Assembly: GCA_003344405.1 (NCBI GenBank)
Contig: NOWV01000149.1
Span: 123,852 to 187,851, forward strand
Length of the DNA stretch: 64,000 bases
Reading direction: 5' to 3'
Origin: Trichoplax sp. H2
Taxonomy: Eukaryota > Placozoa > Uniplacotomia > Trichoplacea
Shown: positions 35,578 to 45,614 of the stretch, in pieces
Layout: every line of letters starts with the position of its first letter
How positions within the stretch are numbered: position 1 is the first letter of the stretch
Notes under the pieces: generated by a model
Seen by the model: only the letters and a program-made list of their open reading frames with translations
Databases searched by the model: none
Told to the model about the DNA's origin: nothing
Made by a program: the position numbers and the translations under genes

Positions 35578-37205
35578 AGAAGTTTTATTGTTGACATAGT
35601 TTAATCTTGCAAGACATCCAGGATAACAATCTTGGCAACGATGGGTGTAAACATTAACGATTATTAACGAAGTAATCTATCGTTACAGCAATTGTAGAGC
35701 AATTGAAAAAAAAATTTTTTTAATCGAAGTTAAAAGGCGAACTTGTAGTTTTTATTAGCGGAAAACAATTTTTTTCTGCGCATGACTTACTCAAACGTTA
35801 TCGTCATGTTGAAGACTAGATAACGTCATAATGGCAAAAGAAGGACAGTAGAATAAATATATGACGTCTATATAAGAAGATAAAAGCATCATATGGCTAA
35901 CAAGACTGCTATTATAAATTTCATGGCCTATAATAATCGATAGTTCATAGTATTTTTCCCTCACGTCCTGTTGTTCTCCTCTATTGGTGGGACTTATTCG
36001 TCTAATCTAAAACCTTTCGATCGCGACTCTTGAACATATAACATGAACTATAAAATAAAGATTATCGGTATAGAATTAAAAAATTATTCAAAAATTTAAT
36101 CTGACAGCAATGTGAGAGATTCTTATAAATAATACAAGTAAATTTGTATCTTTAAATTATTAACATGAAATTGTTATTCTGCACTGATAGAGCATAACGC
36201 AAAAGTAGTAACAGTTATGAATCATAATTATACCCAACTGCACTTTTTTTATGTAGATCGATTGTGCAGCGTTATAATAAATTATATATTTGAATAATAG
36301 GAATGAATTTGTCATATTCATGGTAATAGTAGAAAAGATCAGCACATTTGATTGAAGTTTTTATCCACATTTTAGTTGTTAGTTACGATAATGTATCTAC
36401 TGTATTTTGTTGTTCTTGACGTGACAAAAATTTATTCTTTACTTTGCGTATTATTTTATTAATCATATTATTAATCTCCAAGGGAAAAATCACTTTCTTA
36501 GTTATAATACTACGAAGATCTTTTCTAGATCTACTAAGTCGTAATGAATTGAAGCATAACTGGTATATTGGACGTAGTTTTAACACAGATTATGCCATCG
36601 AGTCAGTTTGAGTGTACAGTAGATCATCAAATTCAATGAACACAACAGCAGAATTGTATTGGAGACATAGTTACAGTTTATATATATATATAAATAAGAA
36701 CAAATATTGTTCATACGCAAGACAATGTAATTGGAACTCGAATGCCATTCAATAGATATACAACAGTAAATTGTATGCGTTAAATTTTTGTAATTGGAAT
36801 AGAAATTTATTTTATGTCAGATTATCACAATGTAATTTAATTATTACGTACATATGGTCCTTTTTATATAGAAATCGATGGCTTATTTAAAATATAACAA
36901 TTTGGATTACCATACCAACTTAACATAGTTTATATAGTTGAGGACATTCTCTAAAATTTTATTTTCTAGAATAATTTGATCGAGTCAAGAGAATAAATAT
37001 GATATCTAGCTCATATGCATTATATAAAAGTAAAAAACAGACATCGGTATATTACAAATAATCTAAGTCGCACTGCTAGAAGTCAATTCAAACAACATTT
37101 AGATAAATATCGTGTTATGCTATCGAGATCAACTTAAAACAAAATTCCAGAAAATTGAGCAATGATGTAATAGTTGAACATGGAAGATATCTGATTCTTG
37201 ATACG
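35578..37205. other. Intergenic between receptor E and UXS1
   Basis: The left end is the presumed promoter of receptor E and the right end the 3' flank of UXS1. A short TA microsatellite lies near 36678-36693. Two short minus-strand frames (36160-36345, 36383-36586) have no recognisable content. Confidence 0.5.
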
Positions 37206-40200
37206 TTAATTTATAACCTTCGTCATGGCTAATTCATCTCGGAAATATTGAACGGTCTTGTTGATTCCCGTTGGCAACGATACCTATATACCAAAGATAA
37301 AATATTTTCGGAATCGATATCTTCAGTTTGTTGTACACAAAACGACTTCAAGCTTCATAAGTAAACTTAAGAAAGTAACGTATGCGTGAACTTACCACGG
37401 GTTTCCAATTTAGCAATGTTTTTGCTTTAGTTATGTCAGGTTTGCGTTTTCGAGGATCATCTTGTGGCATTGGCTTATTTACTATAGGTACTTTACCGCC
37501 TGTGAGTGCATACACATGCATGTAGAAGATAACGGTTTATAGATCAAATATCAACAAGCTACAAATTATTTTTCACGCTCTATAAGCTAATAGTATTTGA
37601 AAAATGGTATTATAATTTGATAGCCAAGACATAAAACTGGTAAACTACTTTCTCAATAGACAACTTTTAACGGTAGTAGTAGCGAAACAAACCTACAAAT
37701 TTTCTTACAAATTCAGCGAAATCAGCAATTGTATGCTCTTCAGGATTACCCTATCAAATTTTAATGATATATCCGCAGAGTCTCAGTCGATAAGTATAAA
37801 TAATATTTTACAATTGATAAAAAAGATGGAACAAACAAGATTTCTCTTACCAGGTTAACAGGAGAAGAAACGTTGCTATTCATTAACGTGATCAGCCCTG
37901 TGACAAGGTCGCTGATATAACCATATTAATACGTTATAAAAGAATAAATGATTTTATTGTTTGTATTGCTACTTACAATTCCTTTTAAGTTTTTAACTAT
38001 CAGAATATCATACCTAACATATTGGAAAGATCTAGTTTGTTTACCATTTCCGTACACCTATAAGAATTTAAATAGTAAAATTTTATGGATACTGCAAACA
38101 GTACGCTACAGCATTAATACAAACCGTTAGCGGTTTCCCTTGCAGGGCTTGAATAATAAAATTGCTTACTACCCTACCTAAAGCACGTTACCGAACAAAT
38201 CAATATAGTGCATCTATCAATTTTATCGTATATGGAGAGTATTAAGAATATTTGTACTAACATACCATCATTTACGTGCATTCTTGGTCCATAGGTATTG
38301 AATATTCTCGCAACACGAACAGCAACATTTTCCTGCGTTGAATTGAAAAATATATCTTTAGGGCTTATGAATTATTAGTTATATAACATTTAATCAGAAA
38401 GATATTTCACTTCTTTACCTGCTTTTTGTAAGCGTAGCATAACGTTTCTGCAATTCTTTTACCTTCATCATAACAAGCACGGGGTCCAATCGGATTTACA
38501 TGACCCCAGTAACCTTCATGCTGAGGATGAATCTACAGAAATATTGATATTAATTACTTCGAACCTGCATTGTTAATAACTGATATTACGCTAGTCTTGA
38601 GCTTTATAACGGTATACCTCAGGATCTAGATGATATAGCAATAATACAACAGTACAATCAGCAAACATCAACATTGAAGATAACTGGACGAAATTAAAAT
38701 TTAGTTACGCGTATATCAAATAATTGAGATACCTCCGTAGACTTCAGAGGTTGATGCCAATAGAAGTCTCGCTTTGACGCGTTTAGCTAAGCCTGATAAA
38801 ATAAGAATTTATGAATACAGCTACTCGTACCACCAACATTACAGTATAACCTATATAGATGTCGCTTTACCAAGCATGTTCATAGTTCCAATGGTGTTAG
38901 TTTTTATTGTCTGTTGTAGAATAGAATGTAATAGAGTTTAAAAAATTATGTGGTAAAGTACTAGTAAATTATCATAGAAATTTGATTGCGTAGGCAAATC
39001 TTCTAGGATATTAACTTAGCAGTAATTCAACTATACCAATTCGTTGTTATAAACTATTTCGCCGGAGAAATATACTCACTTTAATTGGATTATACATGTA
39101 ATGCGGAGGAGAGGCAGGTGAAGCTAAGTGATATATTTGATCCACTGTAAAATCAAGGATGTTTTTTTAGTAAATTGAATTAAATTAGTTCAATGTAGAT
39201 CATACTGCACCTTCAATTCGTAAGGGTTCCGTAATGTCATGATGTAGTAGTTCAAAGTTTTTATGACCAATCCTGTAGTGAATGGTTAGTAATGAGAATA
39301 TCTATTTGCTAGGAAGATTGTATCAACGTGATTTGCAAAAATGATTATGTGTGGGGCCTTACCAATGGTCGACATTCACTTTTCGTCCAGTAAAAAAGTT
39401 GTCAGCCACTGTGACCTAAAGTAGAATGATGAATATCTATTATGTATATGCTATGAATGAATGATAGATATAAATTAATATACGCGTAATTTACGTACTT
39501 CGTGACCAGCAAGCATTAGCGCATCTGCAAGATGAGATCCAACAAATCCAGCACCACCAGTAATCTAGTTATGACATTTAAACAAATAATAAGTACGATT
39601 CTTGCAGCATTTCACTGTTGATTACAAAAATATGTAATTAAGAGGTAACATCATCCATACGTAAGATAAACTTCACAGTTAAGACAGAAGTACCGCAAAA
39701 ATTGGAATATGATGACTATCCTATAATATCACTAACCAAGATTCTCAAGCGTTGGCCTTCTATTAATGATTTCACAGGTGGGTAATTTTTTTGCCTATCA
39801 TCAATTAACGAAATTGCCAAGTTAAAGGAATTATTAATGTAGCTCCGTCATTTCTTTTGTATTCTATCTCTTCGAGTTGTGATTGTAAGTCATGATATCC
39901 CATTTTAAAAACTTCTATCAACTCGTCTATAAATAAGACCTTACTTGTTTTCCAACTTCTCCACTCTCAGCTGAAGATCATCTAAAGACTATAGTTACAT
40001 GTCATTACAAGGGGAATGGTTAGTCCTATCGTAGTCACTGTACAATTTAAGCAAACTCTTAAAGGTGCATGATGCAATAGACGATTGATTCGTTTATCGG
40101 GTTATTGACCATTATTGATATTGCTAGTCATGATTACGTTAGAAAATGATTGCTTATTCCATGGCCGATTGCTTGCTATTCTCGTCACTATACCTGTATA

Positions 40201-40630
40201 TAATGCTTGCTCCATTTATTCAATATCTCGGTCTGATCTATTGTATTTGCCCTACAAAGTATCGGTTATACAAGTTGCCATAGAATTGGCAAGAAGGAAA
40301 TGAAGTAGACTGAAAGGTTAATCACGCCATTGGAGACACCATTGGCACTCTCTGCAGTTAGCAGGATAGCCGAATAGCAATTTATATCGCAACTTACATT
40401 ATCCAACCTTTAGGTCCATGAATACCGCTAAGTGAAACTATTTATAACATGCACAACAGCACCAGGATTGAATAATTGAAGATGAAATGTCAATCATCAC
40501 ATCGCATAACTGAAATTACAATACTGATTTGCTTACCTAAAATAACAAGGATGAAGAGGAAAAGAAAGAGATAACTTCTAGCATAGCGTACAAAAAAGGA
40601 AAGAGAAAAGAAATTTTTCATTCGTGGCAT
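37206..40630 (-). CDS. UXS1: UDP-glucuronate decarboxylase (UDP-xylose synthase), spliced gene of about 19 exons
   Basis: NAD-dependent short-chain dehydrogenase-type enzyme that converts UDP-glucuronate to UDP-xylose, in animals in the Golgi/ER lumen, supplying xylose for the proteoglycan linker. Exons (5' to 3'): 40537-40630, tentative 40408-40427, 39945-39988, 39737-39794, 39499-39564, 39363-39415, 39211-39272, 39080-39144, 38871-38910, 38733-38792, 38618-38625, 38419-38532, 38266-38332, 38125-38177, 38014-38057, 37851-37911, 37693-37750, 37396-37499, 37206-37283. From the 39945-39988 exon onward all junctions are GT-AG and in phase. Without the tentative 20-base exon, exon 1 (phase 1) does not join in frame. 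Landmarks are a basic-hydrophobic signal anchor ([10 protein letters not shown]), a short coiled coil, YPPVKS, the NAD-binding [18 protein letters not shown], the catalytic region STSEVYG and the YDEGK pair. The product is about 382 residues, against roughly 420 in vertebrates. No lesion was found. The tentative exon's donor is weak. Confidence 0.93.
38618..38625 (-). other. UXS1: 8-nucleotide microexon of UXS1
   Basis: The minus strand reads TAG, then ATCCTGAG, then GTATAC. Joined to the G that ends the upstream exon (38733), it encodes Asp-Pro-Glu. This exactly fills the gap between SEVYG and IHPQH, where animal UXS1 proteins have DPE. Without it the neighbouring exons (phase 1 donor, phase 0 acceptor) do not join in frame. 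The flanking introns are about 107 and 85 bases. Confidence 0.88.
40408..40427 (-). other. UXS1: Tentative 20-nucleotide exon of UXS1
   Basis: It is preceded on the minus strand by TTTCACTTAG and followed by GTTGGA. Its length is what is needed to carry phase 1 from exon 1 to phase 0 of the coiled-coil exon at 39945-39988, adding AVFMDLK. The donor is weak and this part of the protein is poorly conserved, so another exon choice is possible. Confidence 0.35.
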
Positions 40631-40847
40631 TTTTGATTCTCCCAGCTGACTTATACGGCTATAACACAGTCGTTAACAGCATTAGCGATGGATTATTCAA
40701 TGTATTTGTTGAATAGATATACGCTATTTGTCGTATCATGCAATTATCATCTTGCCCATCGAGTTAATTTACTATCGCCGGGATCGACATTTCGCTACTG
40801 GTTGGCCACTAGCTCAGCCTGGAATAGACCGTCAAGGCCACCCCTGG

Positions 40848-41013
40848 GTACAGTACCACAGTACAGCATAATGTACTGTACACTGTACACTGTACGTTAC
40901 AGTACAAGTGGCAGGATTACAGTGCAGTATTGTAGCGCGGACTGTAATACAATGATTAGTATTAGAATGGCGAAGACATTGATGGACTTTAGTACTGTAC
41001 ACTGTACAGTACT
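40848..41013. repeat. Cluster of GTACTGTACA / TGTACAGTAC palindromic words
   Basis: Short self-complementary words (GTACAG, ACTGTACACTGTAC, AGTACTGTACACTGTACAGT) recur at about 40849-40912 and again at about 40990-41013. A related word cluster (TACTGTACTATACTGTATAG) lies at about 41551-41574. The stretch can fold on itself in many ways. No coding meaning is evident. Confidence 0.7.
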
Positions 41014-41239
41014 ATGCAATCTTTCCAGGATAGTAGACTAGTAGTAGTTTGACTTTCAATCAGGATTGACAATTGCAAGTCCATTTCCTCCTTTTTATTT
41101 TTGACTTGAATGTTCCTATTCAGGATCGAATTAGGAAAGGGTTACTAGAGGAATAGAAGGAAAGAATGATGATCAAATTTATTTGTAAACATGGAATCAT
41201 GAGAACAGTTGGTCTAGCGTAACAGTGCTGAAAAAAATT

Positions 41240-41385
41240 GGTTATCAGTTCGGGGACTAAATGTTATCTATGCTTGAATACAATTATATCTAGAATCTTT
41301 TGTTCATAAATTGATCATCAACTAGGGGACTGAATGTTATCAGTCATTGAATACAATGATATCTAGAACCTTTCGTTAATTCATA
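41240..41385 (+). repeat. Two-copy imperfect tandem repeat, period about 73 bases
   Basis: Both units contain GGGGACT(A/G)AATGTTATC followed by TTGAATACAAT(T/G)ATATCTAGAA(T/C)C and end near TTCGTTAATTC or TTTGTTCATAAA. The starts of the shared GGGGAC words, 41252 and 41325, give the period. Confidence 0.75.
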
Positions 41386-42129
41386 TAACCTTCAAGGTGA
41401 AATATCTCGCCTCCTGAACATGGCAGATCAGTGCAGCTAGTAACATTAATTTCGCGAGAATAGGATCCTGTGTTCTGTGCCAAGAGTCCAAGACCATTTC
41501 ATTCATACTGTCCTTCCATGTTGCTGCAATACCAAGTTTAGTCCTTTCACTTACTGTACTATACTGTATAGTACAACATCCAATGTCCAATGACCATATC
41601 AGAACAAGCGATGGGTGCTGAGCATGATATTTGCCGTTACACTTTCCTATTTCTACCCCACACTTTATTTGCACCTTGGACGTTTGGATTTTTCCTTGTA
41701 CCACGGAAAAATCGACTAGATCATGGCTCTGTAGTGATTGCAATTTCACATGACCTACGCAATCTTTGCTAACATATTGACCTTAGTAATACAATTCCTG
41801 CTCTACAACTACATTCTCATGTTAAAATATTGTCGCCCTTTCTTGTACTATCCGTGTACGTTTCAAGATATTATGGAATCAGTATTTTGTTGACTGTCTA
41901 TGGCTATGAAGCTAAAAATTTCATATTTCTTGAGTTCGTCAACGCCATTCTAGCAGTGCTTAGCGTTATATTGTATTGGGAGATCTAAAAATTACACTAC
42001 TTACGGTGCAGTAGAGTGCATGCTTGAATACCATCGCTTTGTATACTTTGTTACTGAATTAAATTCTTATCGTTGATCCTGTCCTAATGTACAATTGGTG
42101 TAGCTAAAACCAAAATGATAAGGACTTGC

Positions 42130-42258
42130 AGCAATGCACGTTGATGTACATCTTCCAAAGCAGTGCATTACCCCTTTGTCCACTTGCATATAGAAAGCTT
42201 AACGAATTTTTAAGGGGTAATGCACTGCTTTGGAAGATGTATATCAACGCGCATTGCT
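42130..42258. repeat. Foldback inverted repeat, 47-base arms, 35-base spacer
   Basis: Bases 42130-42176 and 42212-42258 are reverse complements with two mismatches by eye. The shared core CAAAGCAGTGCATTACCCC occurs in one arm and its reverse complement in the other. Transcribed, it would form a long hairpin. It has no protein-coding content. It may be a small foldback or miniature inverted-repeat element; no clear target duplication was seen. Confidence 0.88.
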
Positions 42259-42899
42259 ACATGGTAGACATTAGAAATATATCTATACATTTAGTTGGGG
42301 CACTTTTTTAATCAAGACTGCAATTACTACACATATGCCATTAATGGTTAGTACCTGTTTTATGAGATACTGAGACAAGAACTGTTTTAATCACATCAAC
42401 TTGCAATACAATACATACCTGCATTAATGCGACAGAACAAATACAGTATAATGCGAATGTAATTTACGGCTTTTATAATTAAATATACTTTATAGATAGG
42501 CAATATTTTCCGCAAGTTGAGTTAATGATAATTAACTGATTGATACATACTGAGAATAACCATCATAATTTCGTAGAGACTATAAACTTATAGCGTTCAA
42601 TATCAGTACATCAATAAAATACTTTTTTAATAATCATAATAAACGGATTTTGTAGGTTTCTTCATGCTGCGATCACATGAATAAACCATACTAACCATCA
42701 TAAAATTCTAAACTGCATTTTACACATACTGTATGTATTGCTAACCAATCCCACAGTAAGTAATATAACATTAAAGAAATTAATAAAATATTGCATTACT
42801 TATATAATAACGGACAATATTACAGTTTGCGCTATTTCTATGATACTAAAATTCTGTCAGAAAGATCAGATGATAAAATAGTTTCCAGCTCTAACCAGC

Positions 42900-45614
42900 T
42901 CATGAACTGGTGATAGTGGCGCTTGAATCAGATGATTTGTAAGACTGTCCACATTTTGTGTGTCCGGATAGGTTGCTAAATGTAAACTGCGTAATACTAC
43001 TCTTTATTCCAGCTTTGGTATTTAAATCCGGCCGAAAGTAAATAACGTAAATTTTAGGAATAAAGAAGCACAGTAAAGGCGAAAGACCAAAGGTTAGCAT
43101 AAATAGGGACAAGAGATAGTCACGAACCATACCGTATAAGAGGAATAATGCAGGACTACTAATAAATTCCAAAGCCAGAAGCAGAATTGAAGATAAATAA
43201 ATATATCTAGATTCATTGAAATTGTCTGGTAATGAACGGGCTTTGAAAGCGAGATAGACGCATAGTAGACCCAATATGCCAGAGGATACCAGCTGATATA
43301 TGCTGGGGTAACTGCTTTCTTCGAAACAAATTATCGTCAAATATCCTTCAATTCTCACATTTTTGGTAACTTTTATAGGATAGATTAGCATTAAACAAAC
43401 TACAATACCAATATTGATAAATACAATGAGGAAAATGAATAAAATTTGTACGCTTGTTTTTCTCAGGGGAGCAGTTTTAGAATCCTGATTGATAGCATTT
43501 TGAAAAATGACCGAAATTTGATTTGTTTTACATAAGATTGTGGCAAGTATACCTATATCCATAAGGGTGACTAATATTACTCTGGCATGGCATACTATCA
43601 TTGATGGAGGCCTTAAAAATAGACCACCTGCGGGGACACATAAGGAAATAAAAAAGAGTAATATATTGACTAATGTAAAGTTAGAACCTTTCACAACTGG
43701 AGTATCCCTTTTCCGAATCATGACTGACCAAATCCATAGCAAAACAATTAAATATAAGCTCGCGACAATATAGAATACAATGGAAATAGTATCATCCCAA
43801 CGAATTGTTACAACTTTCAAAGGAATACATGCAGTTCTGTTGGCATTGGACTTAGTTTCATTTGAACACTGTATACAAGAATATTGATTTGTTGTGTTGG
43901 TGATACTTTGCTTGGGGCATGCTTTACATTTCCAACAGCATGGACGATAACGTTTATCAATACTGTTATCATGATACCAATATGTCCCTGGTAGGCACGG
44001 GGATGAACATCGCGAGTTAGGAGCGTTATTTCCAACTGAATTATTATCCCAATCAATTAATGATTCGTTAATAACTACGCCAGCCTCTCTATCCCAATAA
44101 CCGATCATAACTGGCCTCACTGTTCGATTTTCATAATTAGTTTCTCGTTGCAAATTAACAATATCTAGTTTCATAATTGGACTACCTTCGAAATCAAACT
44201 GGAAATTATTACTTGACACACCAGGAAACTGAATACGGTTAAGAAAATCATTAAGACGCAGCTTGTTTAAGTCGATATCATTTAATGGTGGACACGACGT
44301 TAAATTGCAGCCTATCGCGTTATGAAATGCGTTAGCTAGCGCAAGTACAGCATCCATAACAAATATAGAGATATATGATGGCGAATGAATTGAATTAAGG
44401 AAGGATAACTGTAGCTGCTCAATTGTACATTCTTTCAAAACTTTACTGATGTTATATCCTGCTTTACTAAGTTGAGTTTTCAGTACATCCATGAACCATG
44501 GATTATCGCCATTATTACATAGGTTCAGGTTTTTTAAGTAACTATGATAACGATCTAATGATCGTCCTTTAAATTTAAAGCCAATACTACCTCCGATAAC
44601 ATCGGCCCTAATATTGTACATGAGTGAAGAAGTTAACCAAGTATAAGAACCTACGAAGGTCATACCAGTTAAGTTTAATGCTTCAGCAACCTTAAAGAAA
44701 GAATAAACTACACGTTCGACACCAATCAATACAATTACACGTGATGATTGATTTTTTAGATTCAAAACAACATCGACCAACTCAGATTTGGTGTAGTTAT
44801 CATTTATTTTACCCAAATAGCTATAGCAGATATTATATGAAGGACCAGCGAAATAGATAAATTTGGATATTAAATCTATGGCTGTATTGCCTGCAAAGAC
44901 AAATGAAACCAAATTCCAATTAAAACGAGTTAATAATTCCATGATTGCTGTCGCCTGAAAAGATGCCGGTGGGGATGTGCGATAAAAGAATGGAAAGTAT
45001 CGACGAAGGCTTAGTGTATAGTCGAAAGAAAAATAGCTTATTTGACAGACTCTGAGGCTACCGGTATAGGCCGCAGTTGCCACCGTAACGTCGTCCGACT
45101 CATCACCTATAACTCCAATTATGTACGAATGATTGGACATATGCTCATGGTTGTGACCTCTGCTTACCATATCTGACAACCTATTATTATTGCCACTGGT
45201 TTGTATCAGCTTACATTGTAAATTTTGATAATCCTTTCTTTCTGATAAAATTAGACTAGATGATAAGGCAGAAATGGCTATTTCACGAGAGCCACAGGAA
45301 TCGATAACAATCCACCCGACCGGAATTCCAGGTAATAAATTTGGATTATTATTGACTAATTCCTTAACAGTGTATATCATAGCCTGTACAAATAGTATAT
45401 TTTTTACACTGATATCGCTACATTGTCGACTTGTCGCGTTATATCGACTGGAAATCGGGAAAAGAGCTTGTAATTGTACTAATCCAGCCTTCATGGACAT
45501 ACGTCGACTTTGAGCATATCCAATATTGTTACTACCAGGATAAATTGAAATTGTTATAAGGAGAAGCGCAATGAAATAGTTAAGCCGCTGAGAAATTGCA
45601 CAACCGGTAGCCAT
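42900..45614 (-). CDS. Receptor F: class C GPCR, intact and intronless
   Basis: 904 residues. The start Met at 45614 precedes a signal peptide (LNYFIALLLITISIYPGS). The ligand domain is at about 38-520 (QAMIYTVKEL, VCQISYFSFDY, FVGSYTWLTS, NPWFMDVL). The cysteine-rich domain is at about 534-596 with CCWKCKAC. The 7TM region at about 604-862 carries TPVVKGSNF, CKTNQI, SLPDNFNESR and FIPKIYVI. The tail is about 45 residues, ending in Ser/Thr. By hand alignment the Arg78 position of mGluR1 is Phe, the Asp318 position is Tyr, and the TM6 Trp position is Glu. It is flanked by repeat-rich DNA on both sides. Ligand unknown. Confidence 0.93.
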   Translation of the reverse strand: MATGCAISQRLNYFIALLLITISIYPGSNNIGYAQSRRMSMKAGLVQLQALFPISSRYNATSRQCSDISVKNILFVQAMIYTVKELVNNNPNLLPGIPVGWIVIDSCGSREIAISALSSSLILSERKDYQNLQCKLIQTSGNNNRLSDMVSRGHNHEHMSNHSYIIGVIGDESDDVTVATAAYTGSLRVCQISYFSFDYTLSLRRYFPFFYRTSPPASFQATAIMELLTRFNWNLVSFVFAGNTAIDLISKFIYFAGPSYNICYSYLGKINDNYTKSELVDVVLNLKNQSSRVIVLIGVERVVYSFFKVAEALNLTGMTFVGSYTWLTSSLMYNIRADVIGGSIGFKFKGRSLDRYHSYLKNLNLCNNGDNPWFMDVLKTQLSKAGYNISKVLKECTIEQLQLSFLNSIHSPSYISIFVMDAVLALANAFHNAIGCNLTSCPPLNDIDLNKLRLNDFLNRIQFPGVSSNNFQFDFEGSPIMKLDIVNLQRETNYENRTVRPVMIGYWDREAGVVINESLIDWDNNSVGNNAPNSRCSSPCLPGTYWYHDNSIDKRYRPCCWKCKACPKQSITNTTNQYSCIQCSNETKSNANRTACIPLKVVTIRWDDTISIVFYIVASLYLIVLLWIWSVMIRKRDTPVVKGSNFTLVNILLFFISLCVPAGGLFLRPPSMIVCHARVILVTLMDIGILATILCKTNQISVIFQNAINQDSKTAPLRKTSVQILFIFLIVFINIGIVVCLMLIYPIKVTKNVRIEGYLTIICFEESSYPSIYQLVSSGILGLLCVYLAFKARSLPDNFNESRYIYLSSILLLALEFISSPALFLLYGMVRDYLLSLFMLTFGLSPLLCFFIPKIYVIYFRPDLNTKAGIKSSITQFTFSNLSGHTKCGQSYKSSDSSATITSS

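Larger units (their letters stand above)
40631..42899. other. Intergenic upstream of UXS1; repeat-rich
   Basis: It contains the presumed UXS1 promoter, a block of GTAC-type palindromes (40848-41013), a two-copy tandem repeat (41240-41385) and a foldback repeat (42130-42258). Part of it (about 40760-41750) looks less AT-rich than its surroundings. A 122-codon minus-strand frame (41381-41749) and overlapping plus-strand frames have no recognisable domain. They could be remnants of a repeat element, and I do not call them genes. Confidence 0.5.

Noticed and set aside
41381-41749. 122-codon minus-strand frame as a gene
   Set aside because: It has no recognisable domain or signal peptide. It overlaps open frames on the other strand and includes palindromic repeat words.
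42130-42258. Hairpin as a microRNA precursor
   Set aside because: The arms are longer and more perfect than typical precursors, and placozoans, the favoured host, are thought to lack canonical microRNAs. A foldback repeat is the simpler reading.
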